Source: Bostrychus sinensis
Taxonomy: Eukaryota; Chordata; Actinopteri; Gobiiformes; Eleotridae
Direction: 5' to 3'
Assembly (NCBI GenBank): GCA_020698575.1
Contig: CM036239.1
Location: 45,535,763-45,599,762 of the forward strand
Length of the DNA stretch: 64,000 nt
In this document: positions 11,201 to 23,200 of the stretch, one piece after another
How positions within the stretch are numbered: the first letter of the stretch is position 1
Layout of the letters: each line of letters opens with the position of its first letter
The notes under the pieces: generated by a model
Database searches by the model: none
The model's input: the letters and a program-made list of their open reading frames with translations, nothing else
Told to the model about the DNA's origin: nothing
Made by a program: the position numbers and the translations under genes

Positions 11201-14200
11201 TAAAATGGCACAAATTGCACAATCGTTAAAAAGCAGAATAATTTAGCAGAAGCAGAAAGAGCAGAATGACCAGAAGTTGTAGAAGGAAAGGCAGAAATAA
11301 TGAATTTGCATAAGGAAAAGCAGAAAATTTGAATTTGCAGAAAGATGGCATAAAATGGCACAATTTGCAAAAACTGTAAAAGGCAGAATTAGAAGGCAGA
11401 AGCAGAATAAGCAGAAAAAGCTTAAAAAAGCAGAAAAAGTTTAAAAAGCAAAAGGGAAGGGCAGAAAGGCAGAATGGGGCAGAATGGCATAATATGACAG
11501 GTGGCACAATAGAATTGAATAGAGAGAACATGGCCTGAAATTGCTTAAATCACTATAATGCTGGTTGTACCAAAAAAATTATAAAAAGTATAAGGATATA
11601 CAATATATTGCAAAAGTCCCATTAGAAATGTAATGGGGCAGAAAAGTGGCATAAAATGGCACAAAATGCAAAAACTGTAAAAGGCAGAAGCAGAATAAGC
11701 AGAAAAACCTTCAAAAAACAGAAAAAGTTGAAAAAGCAAAAGGGAAGGGCAGAAAGGCAGAATGGGGCAGAAAAATGGCATAAAACGGCACAAAATGCAC
11801 AAATTGTAAAAGGCAGAACTATTGGTTTAAAGTAGCAGAAGCAGAATAAGCAGAAGGGGTGTAAAAGTGCAGAAAAAGTTGAAAAAGCAAAAGGAAAATG
11901 GGAAAGGCAGAATGGGGCAGAATGGCATAATATGGCAGGTGGCACAATAGAATTGAATAGAGGGAACATGGCCAGAAATTGCACAAATCACAAAAATGCT
12001 GGTTGTACCAAAAAAAAAATTATAAAAAGTATAATGATAGACCATAAAGGCCAAAAGTCCCATTAGAAATGAATGGGGCAGAAAAATGGCAAAAAACGGC
12101 ACAAAATGCAAAAAACTGTAAAAGACAGAATTATTGGTTAAAAGTAGCACAAGCAAAATGACCTAAAAGGGCAGAATTTGCAAAATGAAAGGCAGAAATT
12201 ATGATTTTGCAGAAAGATGGCATAAAATGGCACAATTTGCAAAAACTGTAAACGACAGAATTATTGGTTAAAAGTAGCAGAAGCAGAATAAGAACAGGCA
12301 GAATGACCAAAAAGGGCAGAATTTGCAAAAGAAAAGGCAGAAAATGTGAATTTGCAAAAGTCCCATTAAAAATGAATGGGGCAGAAAAGTGGCATTAAAT
12401 GGCACAAAATGCAAAAACTGTAAAAGGCATAATTAGAAGGCAGAAGCAGAATAAGCAGAAAAACCTTAAAAAGCAGAAAAAGTTTAAAAAGCAAAAGGGA
12501 AGGGCAGAAGGGCAGAAAGGCATAATGGGGCAGAATGGCATAATATGGCAGGTGGCACAATAGAATTGAATAGAGGGAACATGGCCTGAAACTGCACAAA
12601 TCACTAAAATGCTGGTTGTACCAAAAAATGTATAAAAGTACAAGGATAGACAATAAATGGCAAAGGTCCCTTTAGAAATGAATGGGGCAGAAAATGGCAT
12701 AAAATAGCACGAACCACAAACAATTTAAATGGCTGAACTGCTGCTTAAATGAAGCATAATGAATGGCAGAATAAGCACAATGAGCATAAAGGGCATAAGT
12801 GGCAGAAAAATGTGCAAAAAACATGAATTTGTACAAGCCCCATTATAAGTCAATGGGAAAAATATGGCATAAAATGGCATTTTGCACAAAAACCATAAGT
12901 GGCAGAACTGCCAAAAGTAATAGCAGAATTCTCCCAATGACCATAAACGTTATATGTGAAAATGGCAAAAATTGGTAAAACTGTTGAAGAGTTGAAACGC
13001 GCCGAAAAACGGGAAAAATCCTGAATAATAATAACTAGAAATTGCAATGGCAGAAGCCATTGCGAGTGTTTGCGTAAGCTGAAAAATTGATGGTATAAAA
13101 TGGCATAAATTGCAAAATCGTTAAAAAGCAGAATTATTTAGCAGAAGCAGAAAGAGCAGAATGACCAGAAGTTGCAGAAGGAAAGGCAGAAATAATGAAT
13201 TTGCATAAGGAAAAGCAGAAAATTTGAATTTGCAGAAAGATGGCATAAAATGGCACAATTTGCAAAAACTGTAAAAGGCAGAATTAGAAGGCAGAAGCAG
13301 AATAAGCAGAAAAAGCTTAAAAAAGCAGAAAAAGTTGAAAAAGCAAAAGGGAAGGGCAGAAAGGCAGAATGGGGCAGAATGGCATAATATGACAGGTGGC
13401 ACAATAGGAATTGAATAAAGGGAACATGGCCTGAAATTGCACAAATCACTAAAATGCTGGTTGTACCAAAAAATGTATAAAATGTAAAATGATAGACAAT
13501 AAATTGCAAAAGTCCCATTAGAAATGAATGGGGCAGAAAAGTGGCATAAAATGGCACAAAATGCAAAAACTGTATAAGGCAGAATTAGAAGGCAGAAGCA
13601 GAATAAGCAGAAAAAGCTTAAAAAAGCAGAAAAAGTTTAAAAAGCAAAAGGGAAGGGCAGAAAGGCATAATGGGGCAGAATGGCATAATATGGCAGGTGG
13701 CACAATAGAATTGAAAAGAGGGAACATGGCCTGAAATTGCACAAATCACTAAAATGCTGGTTTTACCAAAAAATGTATAAAAAGTATAAGAATAAACAAT
13801 AAATTGCAAAAGTCCCATTGGAAATGAATGGGACAGAAAAGTGGCATAAAATGGCACAAAATGCAAAAACTGTAAAAGGCAGAATTAGAAGGCAGAAGCA
13901 GAATAAGCAGAAAAAGCTTTAAAAAGCAGAAAAAGTTTAAAAAGCAAAAGGGAAGGGCAGAAGAGCAGAAAGGCAGAATGGCATAACATGGCAGGTGGCA
14001 CAATAGAATTGAATAGAGGGAACATGGCCTGAAACTGCACAAATCACTAAAATGCTAGTTGTACCAAAAAATTTATTAAAAGTTTAAGGATAGACAATAA
14101 ATGGCAAAAGTCCCTTTAGAAATGAATGGGGAAGAAAAATGGCATAAAATAGCGCAAACCACAAACACTTTAAATGGCTGAACTGCTGGTGAAACGAAGC

Positions 14201-17200
14201 ATAATGAATGGCAGAATAAGCACAATGAGCATAAAGGCCATAAGTGGCAGAAAAATGTGCAAAAAACATGAATTTGTACAAGCCCCATTATAAGTCAATG
14301 GGAAAAATACGGCATAAAATGGCATTTTGCACAAAAACCATAAGTGGTAGAACTGCCAAAAGTAATAGCATAATTCTCCCAATGACCACAAACATTATAT
14401 GTAAAAATGGCAAAAATTGGTTAAACTGCTGAAGGCGTGAAACGAACCGAAAAACGGGAAAAAAATATAATAATAATAATAATAATAATAAAGAACTTCC
14501 ATAACAATTAGTGTTTGCGTAATGCTACGCAAACACTCAATAAAGAACTTCCATAACAATTAGTGTTTGCGTAATGCTACGCAAACACTCAATAAAGAAC
14601 TTCCATAACAATTAGTGTTTGCGTAATGCTACGCAAACACTCAATAAAGAACTTGCAAAACAATTAGTGTTTGCGTAATGCTACGCAAACACTCAATAAT
14701 AAGAATGGAGCGACCCTCACTTTCACATTGTGCATGCTCATTATGTTCCCACAGTCGTCCATGTACTGCTTCAGATCCTTATCCTGCACACACAAGAAAA
14801 CCACAGGGAAATGAAGGACAGTTTTCAACAGAGCAAAACAAACAGTATCTAGATGTATATTTTATTATGTATGGGGTAAATCACAGCATTTTAAGACAGT
14901 ATTATGACAAATCAACCAGCAGAAACACTGGGTATTAGACTAGGGCTAAAAAATGAATGGTATTTGCAGTTAAATCACAATATAAATGTATGTTATTATA
15001 CTTACACTTTACAATTTGTTTTTCTGTTTGGAACTTTAAAAAAAAAAAATTAAAACAACTACTAAACGTCCTTTGTAATTGAGGAAAAGTAATTATTCAG
15101 TCAATCACATAGCTCTGACTCCAAGACCTCATCTGGGCTTATATTATTAAAGCATTTTTGACAGAGGGGGAACTAGAGCAGGGATTAAATTTTTGACCAA
15201 TCAAACTCTCAGAACAAAGAGGGATGGTCCCATTCTGATAAGGGACACTTATTAGGTTGAGTTGAAGCTCGTGCATGTACTTATACACTCGAGTATTGGC
15301 AGCTGCAAGTCCAACTGAAAAGAGACCAATCTTAGTCTTGAGACAATTTTTTTTTACAGTCTTTGTCTCGTCTCGGTCTTGAATGGAATTTTACTTGTTC
15401 TTGTCTCAGTTTCGGATGTGGTGGTCTGTGTAATTTTACTTGCTAAACATTATCAGGAAATGCTATTCTTCATAATTTTTGGAGTAATTAGATTTCAGCA
15501 TTAGAAAAAACAGAAACATGATAGGTCTCTGTTTGTGGAGTCTGTTGCATCAGATCATTAAAATAATCATTTATGCATTTGAACCACATTTTATACTTTT
15601 CCCCTTTATTCTGTTATAAATCACAGGGTTTGTTCTCAACCTGGTCTTGGTTTGCCCTGGTCTCGGTCTCAACTCCATTACAAACCCTGAAAGTCTCTGC
15701 CTTGTCTTGGTCTTGGTTCACACTGGACTCAGACTGGTCTTAGTCTCGATTAGTACGGTCTTGACTACAACACTACTCTCCACTTTCCTCAGGCACAGTG
15801 ATGTCCCTTTTTCCCCATTACTGACCAGAGAAAGCAACTGGGCATTTAACACCGAGCTTGCAGATGTCAAATGCCTTTATTTTCACCCCGAAGTAATTGT
15901 ACACTTTTATGTATTCACAGTATAAAATCTAGAAATAATGACTTACCAAGTATTCAAAGACAAGTGTGAGGCTCTTGTCAGTGTGAACGATGTCATGTAA
16001 CGTCACAATATTGGCATGTTTCAAGTCCTTCAGTAGTGAAACTAAAAAAAGTAAATTAGACTCAGAGTAAGTCACCAATACATTGCACATTGATACTACA
16101 TACAACCAAAACATCAGTACATGAAGTGTGGGTTACCTTCTCTGATAGCAGTGCATGGTGCCCCCTCTTCGTGCTCCAGTCGTATCTCCTTTAGAGCCAC
16201 CAGGTTGTCTGTTAGTTTACTGCGCCCTTTAAACACTGTGGCATAAGTTCCCTGAAAGCGGCACATTTGATTATTTACTGAAGACATACTGTATAGGGTG
16301 AAGCTAATGCAGAGATCGTATAGGGAATGGCGTGTTTTAATGGATCTCTTACCTCTCCTAGTTTGTCTAGCTTAATGTAGGTTTCCAACTTTCCAAAACC
16401 AATCTCCGACTAAAAACACAAGAAACAAGTCTCAATATGACAATATGACATATGTTTGTATGCTGTCCTAGTTTAAAGGTGCTATGAGCAGTATATATTT
16501 TTTTATATTTCAGAAAAATTACCCACGTGTCCCAAGATATGATGTATACATGCTTAAATCAAATATTAGTTTTACTGATAACAAGGGTACAGATGATTTA
16601 TTAATACTTAAAAATATATTTTACATAATGGCCAAGTTGTTTATGTTTACATTTTTTGTTTTGGTTCTAAAACTGCATTGCCAATCGCCCAATCAGAAAA
16701 GAGACCACTGTTTTGATTTAGACTGCAGTACTGTTTTCAAACCAGTACAAGCGCATGCTGCTTGCAATACCTTTAAAGCTAATTTCTACACTAAAATGTA
16801 TTACTTATTAACAATACATATCATTATGCCCTACTACAAAGTCTAATCTTCAAATGTGTATACACCCCCCAAAGGATTCATAACAAAAAAAAAAGAAAAA
16901 GAAAAAAAAGAAGAGTTTTATGATCCAATTTGAGGCTAAAGAGAGCAGCTGGGAGCACATGACTCCACATTAATCTATTCTTTCCCCAAAGGCAGATGCA
17001 GTTTCCATGGTAACAGGCAAATGTGGTGAGATACAGAGATAGCGAAATAAAGAGATAGTAAAATACAAACCAGAGATGCTCGTCGAGATCGGCGGCTCAG
17101 GGGCTGGTCAAAGGGAGGGCTGCTCAGCTGGAGTTTCTCCAAATAACCATCGGGGATACGGATGTCAGCGGGAAGGGAGAGGCGCTTGTTCAGGTCCTAA

Positions 17201-20200
17201 AACGGAGACACAAGAGATCAAAAAAACAGAATTTCAGATAGAAGTTTAGGTAGATATTTTACTGTTTGTAAATCATCAAGTATTAATTTCTACATTACAA
17301 GTCACAACAAATTTAGAAAAGACAAATAACATGAAGGTCAACCAATCAAAAACATTATTTTGTTGATGTGAGTGTTGGATTTGAAATGATGTAACATTTG
17401 CTTGAAGATGTAGGTTCGTAGGAGACAAATTGAAAGAACAAAGTCTTTATTATGCTCTTGTGAAATTTTATGAAACAAGCTTAAAAGCAGAAAGCCACCT
17501 GGGAGTATGCCATTAAAAACATTAACCTCCTCTTGGGCACAACTATTATTCGTTATCACTAAAACACAATGGAACATTTTGAAGGTATAAAGATCTCACA
17601 TATCATTTTTAGCCTGTTCCCGAGGTAATAAAAGTGCCTCCTGAATGAACACTGGGTATGGCTCATTAAACGTGCACCCTGCGGCATTACTGTGGACTGA
17701 ACCAAGGACTAAAATTCACAAGAGATATGGTTTTGCATAAATACAGTATGTGGCATTTTAATTTTTAACATTCTGGAGTAACTATAATAATCACATCCTT
17801 AAATGTATGTTTTATTCAGAGCTTGCTTTTGTATACAGCATGCTTCTTCAAATCTTGACTCCCAAAATATTAAAAAAGAAAATTGTGATATTTTGATTGT
17901 AAAAAAATGTTGGCAGAGTATAGCTATCCAACTCATTGACTATGGTTCTAAGCCCAGATAAATAGAGGGTTGTGTAATGGCTGGGACACACTGGGCTGAT
18001 AATCTGGTGTCTGGCATGGTTGGACAGTCTGGTGCATTGAACATGTGGATTCGGCACCGGCCTCAAACGAGCGCTCTGATTGGCCATGTGCTCCATTCAC
18101 AAACTGTCATACAGGGAAATGCAGGATTTTTTTGGGTTAACATTTAGCAAACTACACCTGATAAATCAGAAGGTACCTGCTGCGTGCTCTTTGTCAAAAA
18201 GTGACTGAGAACCAGAAGATGCCTTTCAAATGCCGCCCAGATTTATTTGAGATCAACAGGATCAAAAATACAGACTGACAGGAATCAAAAGTAATGCATA
18301 GAGGAAATTATAGTGGTAAAGCAAAGAACAGAATTCAGTCTCAAGACAGGAACACCCGCTGACGTAGCTCCACCACTGGTCTAAGCATCTCACAGAGAGA
18401 GCTCCTCTGGTCTTGGGGTGACACCGAGTGCTCCTGCTCAAGGTCCTCAAGCAGGTTTTATAGTAAAAGGAAAGTACAAGAATGACAAATTTATGACTAA
18501 GGTCCATTCTATACATATCTGTATTGAACACTAAGTCTGTTCTCGCTAGCAAAAGAGCGGATACCCGGCACTGGCCTGATAGCATAAATCTGACAAAGCT
18601 GATCTAAAGGTATGTTACACATGTTAAAACTCAGCATGAGCTGTCATCACTAAGGAAATGACTAAATAAAGAGAACATACAATAACTAGCGTTAAGCACA
18701 AACACATCAGTACATGCTATATGAATCATAAGTATAATGATTAAATAGATATCTTAAAATGAATACGTGGGGAGTCATAATCTAAGAACTTTACTGATAC
18801 ACACAGGGCCTAAACTATGGCAGGTTATATGTGACCCTTTAGCCAACCTGAATTTAACTTTAAACCGTTTATTCAGATGTCAATAGCTACACATTATCAG
18901 TAAATTAGGAACTTGTGTATTCAGCTTGTTTCCTACATCTGTGACACTAATGTGCTGCAGTTAGCTTACCTTAGCTTGTAGCCTTGTACAGACAAAATAT
19001 ATAATAGCCTCCCACTGAGGCAAACAGCTGCAATAATCCGGTAGTTTTATTCATGTGATAAGATGTGTTTAATGTAGCACACAAGGTTATCATTTATTGA
19101 GTGAACCACTGTAGTGTTGCAGAGTTTATTTTCAGAACCCCTTTATCAGCGGAGTTTAGCCACTAGCTCAACCTGCTGTAATGGATTGTTACTAATATCT
19201 CACATGTGCTGAACGTACGCACTGCTTGCAAACTGGTCTAGGTCAGGGGTTCTCAAACTTCTCGGGGCCAGGGACCCCTTCCGGGAGAGAAAAAAACAAG
19301 GAGCCCCTGATGGCTACAGAATGCGTCAAAAACATTTCAGAAGTTTTAAATGACCAACAAACAACTAAGTACCGTTTATTCGCTCCAAATGTTTATTTTA
19401 TTGCTGTAGTGGTTCCCATTAACATCAACAAATGTTTAAAATTATATACCATAACAAACTGAATGATTATAAATTATTATAAAAAAATAACAAAAACAAA
19501 AAACAAACAAAAAAAAAACTGCTAACCTCCAACCTATGTTCCAGGGACCCCAGCTTGAGAATGGTGGGCAGGGTTTTCCGTTAGCGGGAAACGCAAATGA
19601 CCACCAGCCAACATGACCGACAAAAAATGTTTTAGGAAAAAAATAAAAAACATTTTGTGAGCAATTATATCCAGTATTAGCGCACCCGAAAGCACCATCA
19701 CGCCGTTTGTGTGGTACATCTTACCTTTATAAGAATGAGTGAAGATTACTGAGCTACTATTACTACTACTAATCTGTAAAACACGCGAGTTAAAGCAAAC
19801 TGAAGCGGTCTCCACGGTGCGTCTCTGTGCCCTGACCGTTCAGGAAAGTACCAAAGCCTGGTTCCGCGGGCCGCGGCAAAGCGCAACTGGGATGAGTTGT
19901 TCTTTTTGGCGTCTTCAGGAAGTGCTATGTGCTTCAACAATTATTTTAGCAGCAAAGGCACCTCTCGCTTGTAGAGCCCTTTACGCATTTACGCACTTAC
20001 GCACAACAGGTCACTACGGGTTGAGATCTAAAACTAGCACTGACGCTGCTATAGAGCAGCACTTACCGACATTGCCGCAACGTAAGGCACTGGAGTAATC
20101 GCGGAGAACTGGACTGCGTCGCTCCTCGTGGGAACAATGCGCGCAGACTTGTGCCAGGAGCAGGCCTGTGGCCGCATCTGTTTTATGTCGGAGTCTTCTT

Positions 20201-23200
20201 GTGCTAAATAAGCTCGATGTTAGCGCACTTCCATCATCAAGATTTAAGTCACCTTGCACTAGTGCCGAGAGCGCACACCTCATTCTCCCCAGGACAAAAA
20301 TAAGAGTCATGGTTATGGTGTAACATTATGCAGTTAAAACACTGCGCAACCAGGAGAGAAGCCCCGGTGCGTAAAGACACAGAGTATTCGAACCAAGGAT
20401 TTAAAAAAGCCCATTTTGACAGCGTTCTTATGTATTAGTCCTACAAATGAATATTTACATTTGTTATAATTTATTGTTCAATTTGACGAACTCTGAGATG
20501 AACGAGTTGATGCACAGACGCTTTTCTCTTCGCCTGGACTATCATGGGTCTGCATTATCGTATTTGTACATGATTTTGGACATGATTGTTATTCTGTTAT
20601 TTAAATATATGGCCACTAGTTCTCGGGATTTTCAAACACTGCCGGTCAAAATGACCGACAAAATAAAAGTCTAGTGGAACCTCTGATGGTGGGTCTAGGT
20701 CACCCTGGTGTGTCACACTTTTTGAGTTGACGAGCAGAGATGTGAGGTCACACAGATGTTGCTCTGTATCTGACTGCGATCAGGCGTTGAGTTGGTGTGT
20801 CTCATCCTTAAGAAAGGGCCCTTGGTATAAAAAGCTGCCAAAAAACTCTTTTGAACTAATTGCTGTGCTGACCCCTGCAAGGAAGGGTGCAGCCAAAAGG
20901 GGCTCTTTCCATAGACTATTATAAAAAAAAAAACATTTTTTATATTTTATGAGGTACTTACAACTTTCACCCTAAATGGTTCTACAGTTACTCACATTTG
21001 GGAAACATCCATCTACACAAGCACTTTCTATAACTCGTGATGCATGCTTTCAAACAGCTGTGTGGCTTGTGTCGATAAATAGTGGTTGTTTTCTAAGCTG
21101 CAGAAGACAATGCACATGACTGTCCTCCCACCGCCTCCCTATGTACTCTCTCTGTCTAAAATAACCATCTCCATCTCCGCCTTATCCTCCCATAGAGACA
21201 CATCAGCCAAGACCTTTGCAGGTTAAAAATACTGGGAGCGAGACTGCAGCTAAACAACATAACATCTAGGCTTTATCCATTCATATCATGTCTATTTGAG
21301 TGCATATTGTTGATGGTTAATGACACAGCAGGCTCTTATCATCAGGGATATTGTCTGCAAGCTGCTATTGTTGTGATGGGATGTATTTTTGGATGAAAAC
21401 ACCTGAGCGCAGAAGAGTAATGCTGTCAGATGTAGGCAAAACCAGGCAGTTGAGAGGTGTAAAAATACAGTGAGGAAGATTAGATCAATATAAATATCTC
21501 CAGGTCATTGTCTGTCTAGTCAACATGTTTTATGCAGTCTGGCAAAGAAATTATTTGAAATACTTGTAGTACTATCTGTATTACTTACAAAACATTCATT
21601 CATCTTCTTGCGCTTATTCCTTTTAGACAGCGCAGGTTCTGGAGCCTGTCCCAGTAACTATGGGGCTTACTACACCCTGGACAGAGGCCACTAGGTCGCA
21701 GACATAGAAAGACAGACAACCAGTTATTCTCACATTCATTCAGGGGAAATTTAGAGTCACCAATTCACCTAACACCTGCTTGTCTTTGGACAATAAGAAG
21801 CTAGAGTACCAGGAGAGAACCAACGGTAGCATGGAGAGGACATGCAGACTTCACCCAGAGCAGGGGTCTGCAAACTTTCTGGATCCAACAGCCAATTGTT
21901 GACAAAAAATACAAAATTTGCACAAAACTTGCTTAACCTATAACTGCATTATAGCTTATTGATGGTCAACTTTTGCATACTAAAAAAGAACTATGTTTAC
22001 TACTCATTGGTTATCTTTGAATAAGCCTCTAAACAGCAGTGTAATACAGGAGCCACACACACTCAGAGTTGGAGTTACATCCAGTAACTATTTCTTGGTG
22101 CTGTCTATTTAGCTTATGTGTGTTGCACTTCAAATCAGCCCATGTATGCACTGAGCTGCCAATAATGGCTAAGCAGTTTATTGTCAGTCCATAGCATATT
22201 CTGGAAAACAGGGAGAAAGTTTTATTTTGAATTGACAATATGATGCAGATACAGAGTGTTTGAAAGTCATCTACAAATTGTGTTATTGGCTTTACATAAA
22301 CAGAATTCAGATGCCCAAAGAGCCACATGTGGCTCTAATGCTCCGTTCACACTGGACGCGTTTGAGGCGTCAAATTCGTGGCAAACGTGTCTAGTTGGAC
22401 ACTTAAACATTTTGAAGTCAGACACTTTATTCCAATTTGCTCTGTTCGCGCATCAAATCAAATGTGTTCAGACGCGAATTCGCGTCATGGGAGGAGTCTG
22501 TTGTACCAGGGTAATTCCAACTGAGGTCATGCCGGTTTGCTCACCTGTTGTCCCGTGTCGGTGCGGGGACATGTCCTCAGGACACTACTGTTGTATTTAA
22601 GCACTCAACACCAGCAGCGGAGCGGAAATATGAGTTATTTCTTGTTTAATAGTGGTCTTTAGTGGTTTTAGCGGGTTATAGGCTAGGCTAACACTCAGTA
22701 CACAGACTCTGTTTTCCCTGTTGTTTTGGAGAGAGCAGTAACTGCTAATCCAACGAGCTTAGGTCAGCACACGCCAAAGTTAAGGTCCCTTTTATATCTT
22801 GTTACTGTCTTTTTGAAGGCTGTCTTTATAAAAGTAGGAGAGCTGCTGTACGCTGTAGCTTACAGCTCCAGGTTCACATTGACAGCCTTGATTAGTCCAC
22901 CGTGATTGTTTTGATGGATCTCGGCTTCCTATGTCCTCTCATGTCACTGCAGGAGCTAGATCCAGATTTTTCAACTCGGGCGTCTAGAGTGTCAGACGCT
23001 CGATTCGCACATCAGACGTGTCACGCTGAATTCGCGCCGCGCTATTAGTGCGTCAAAGCCCGGTTCGTGATGCGCTGGATGCTTGATTTGCACCATAGAA
23101 TGTCCAGACGCGCGTTGACATAGACTTAACATGTAAACCAAACGCCTCACACGCCTCAAACGCGTCTGGTGTGAATGCAGCATAAAACGATAGGTTGCAG

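Noticed and set aside
11080..14391. Cluster of overlapping 65-142 residue minus-strand open frames rich in Phe, Leu, Cys and His
   Set aside because: They are translations of the A/G-rich intron 8 repeat, overlap in several frames, resemble each other because the DNA repeats, and match no protein family.
14510..14697. Regularly spaced palindromes resembling a CRISPR array
   Set aside because: The spacers are nearly identical to each other, the setting is a vertebrate intron, and no cas genes exist; this is a tandem repeat.
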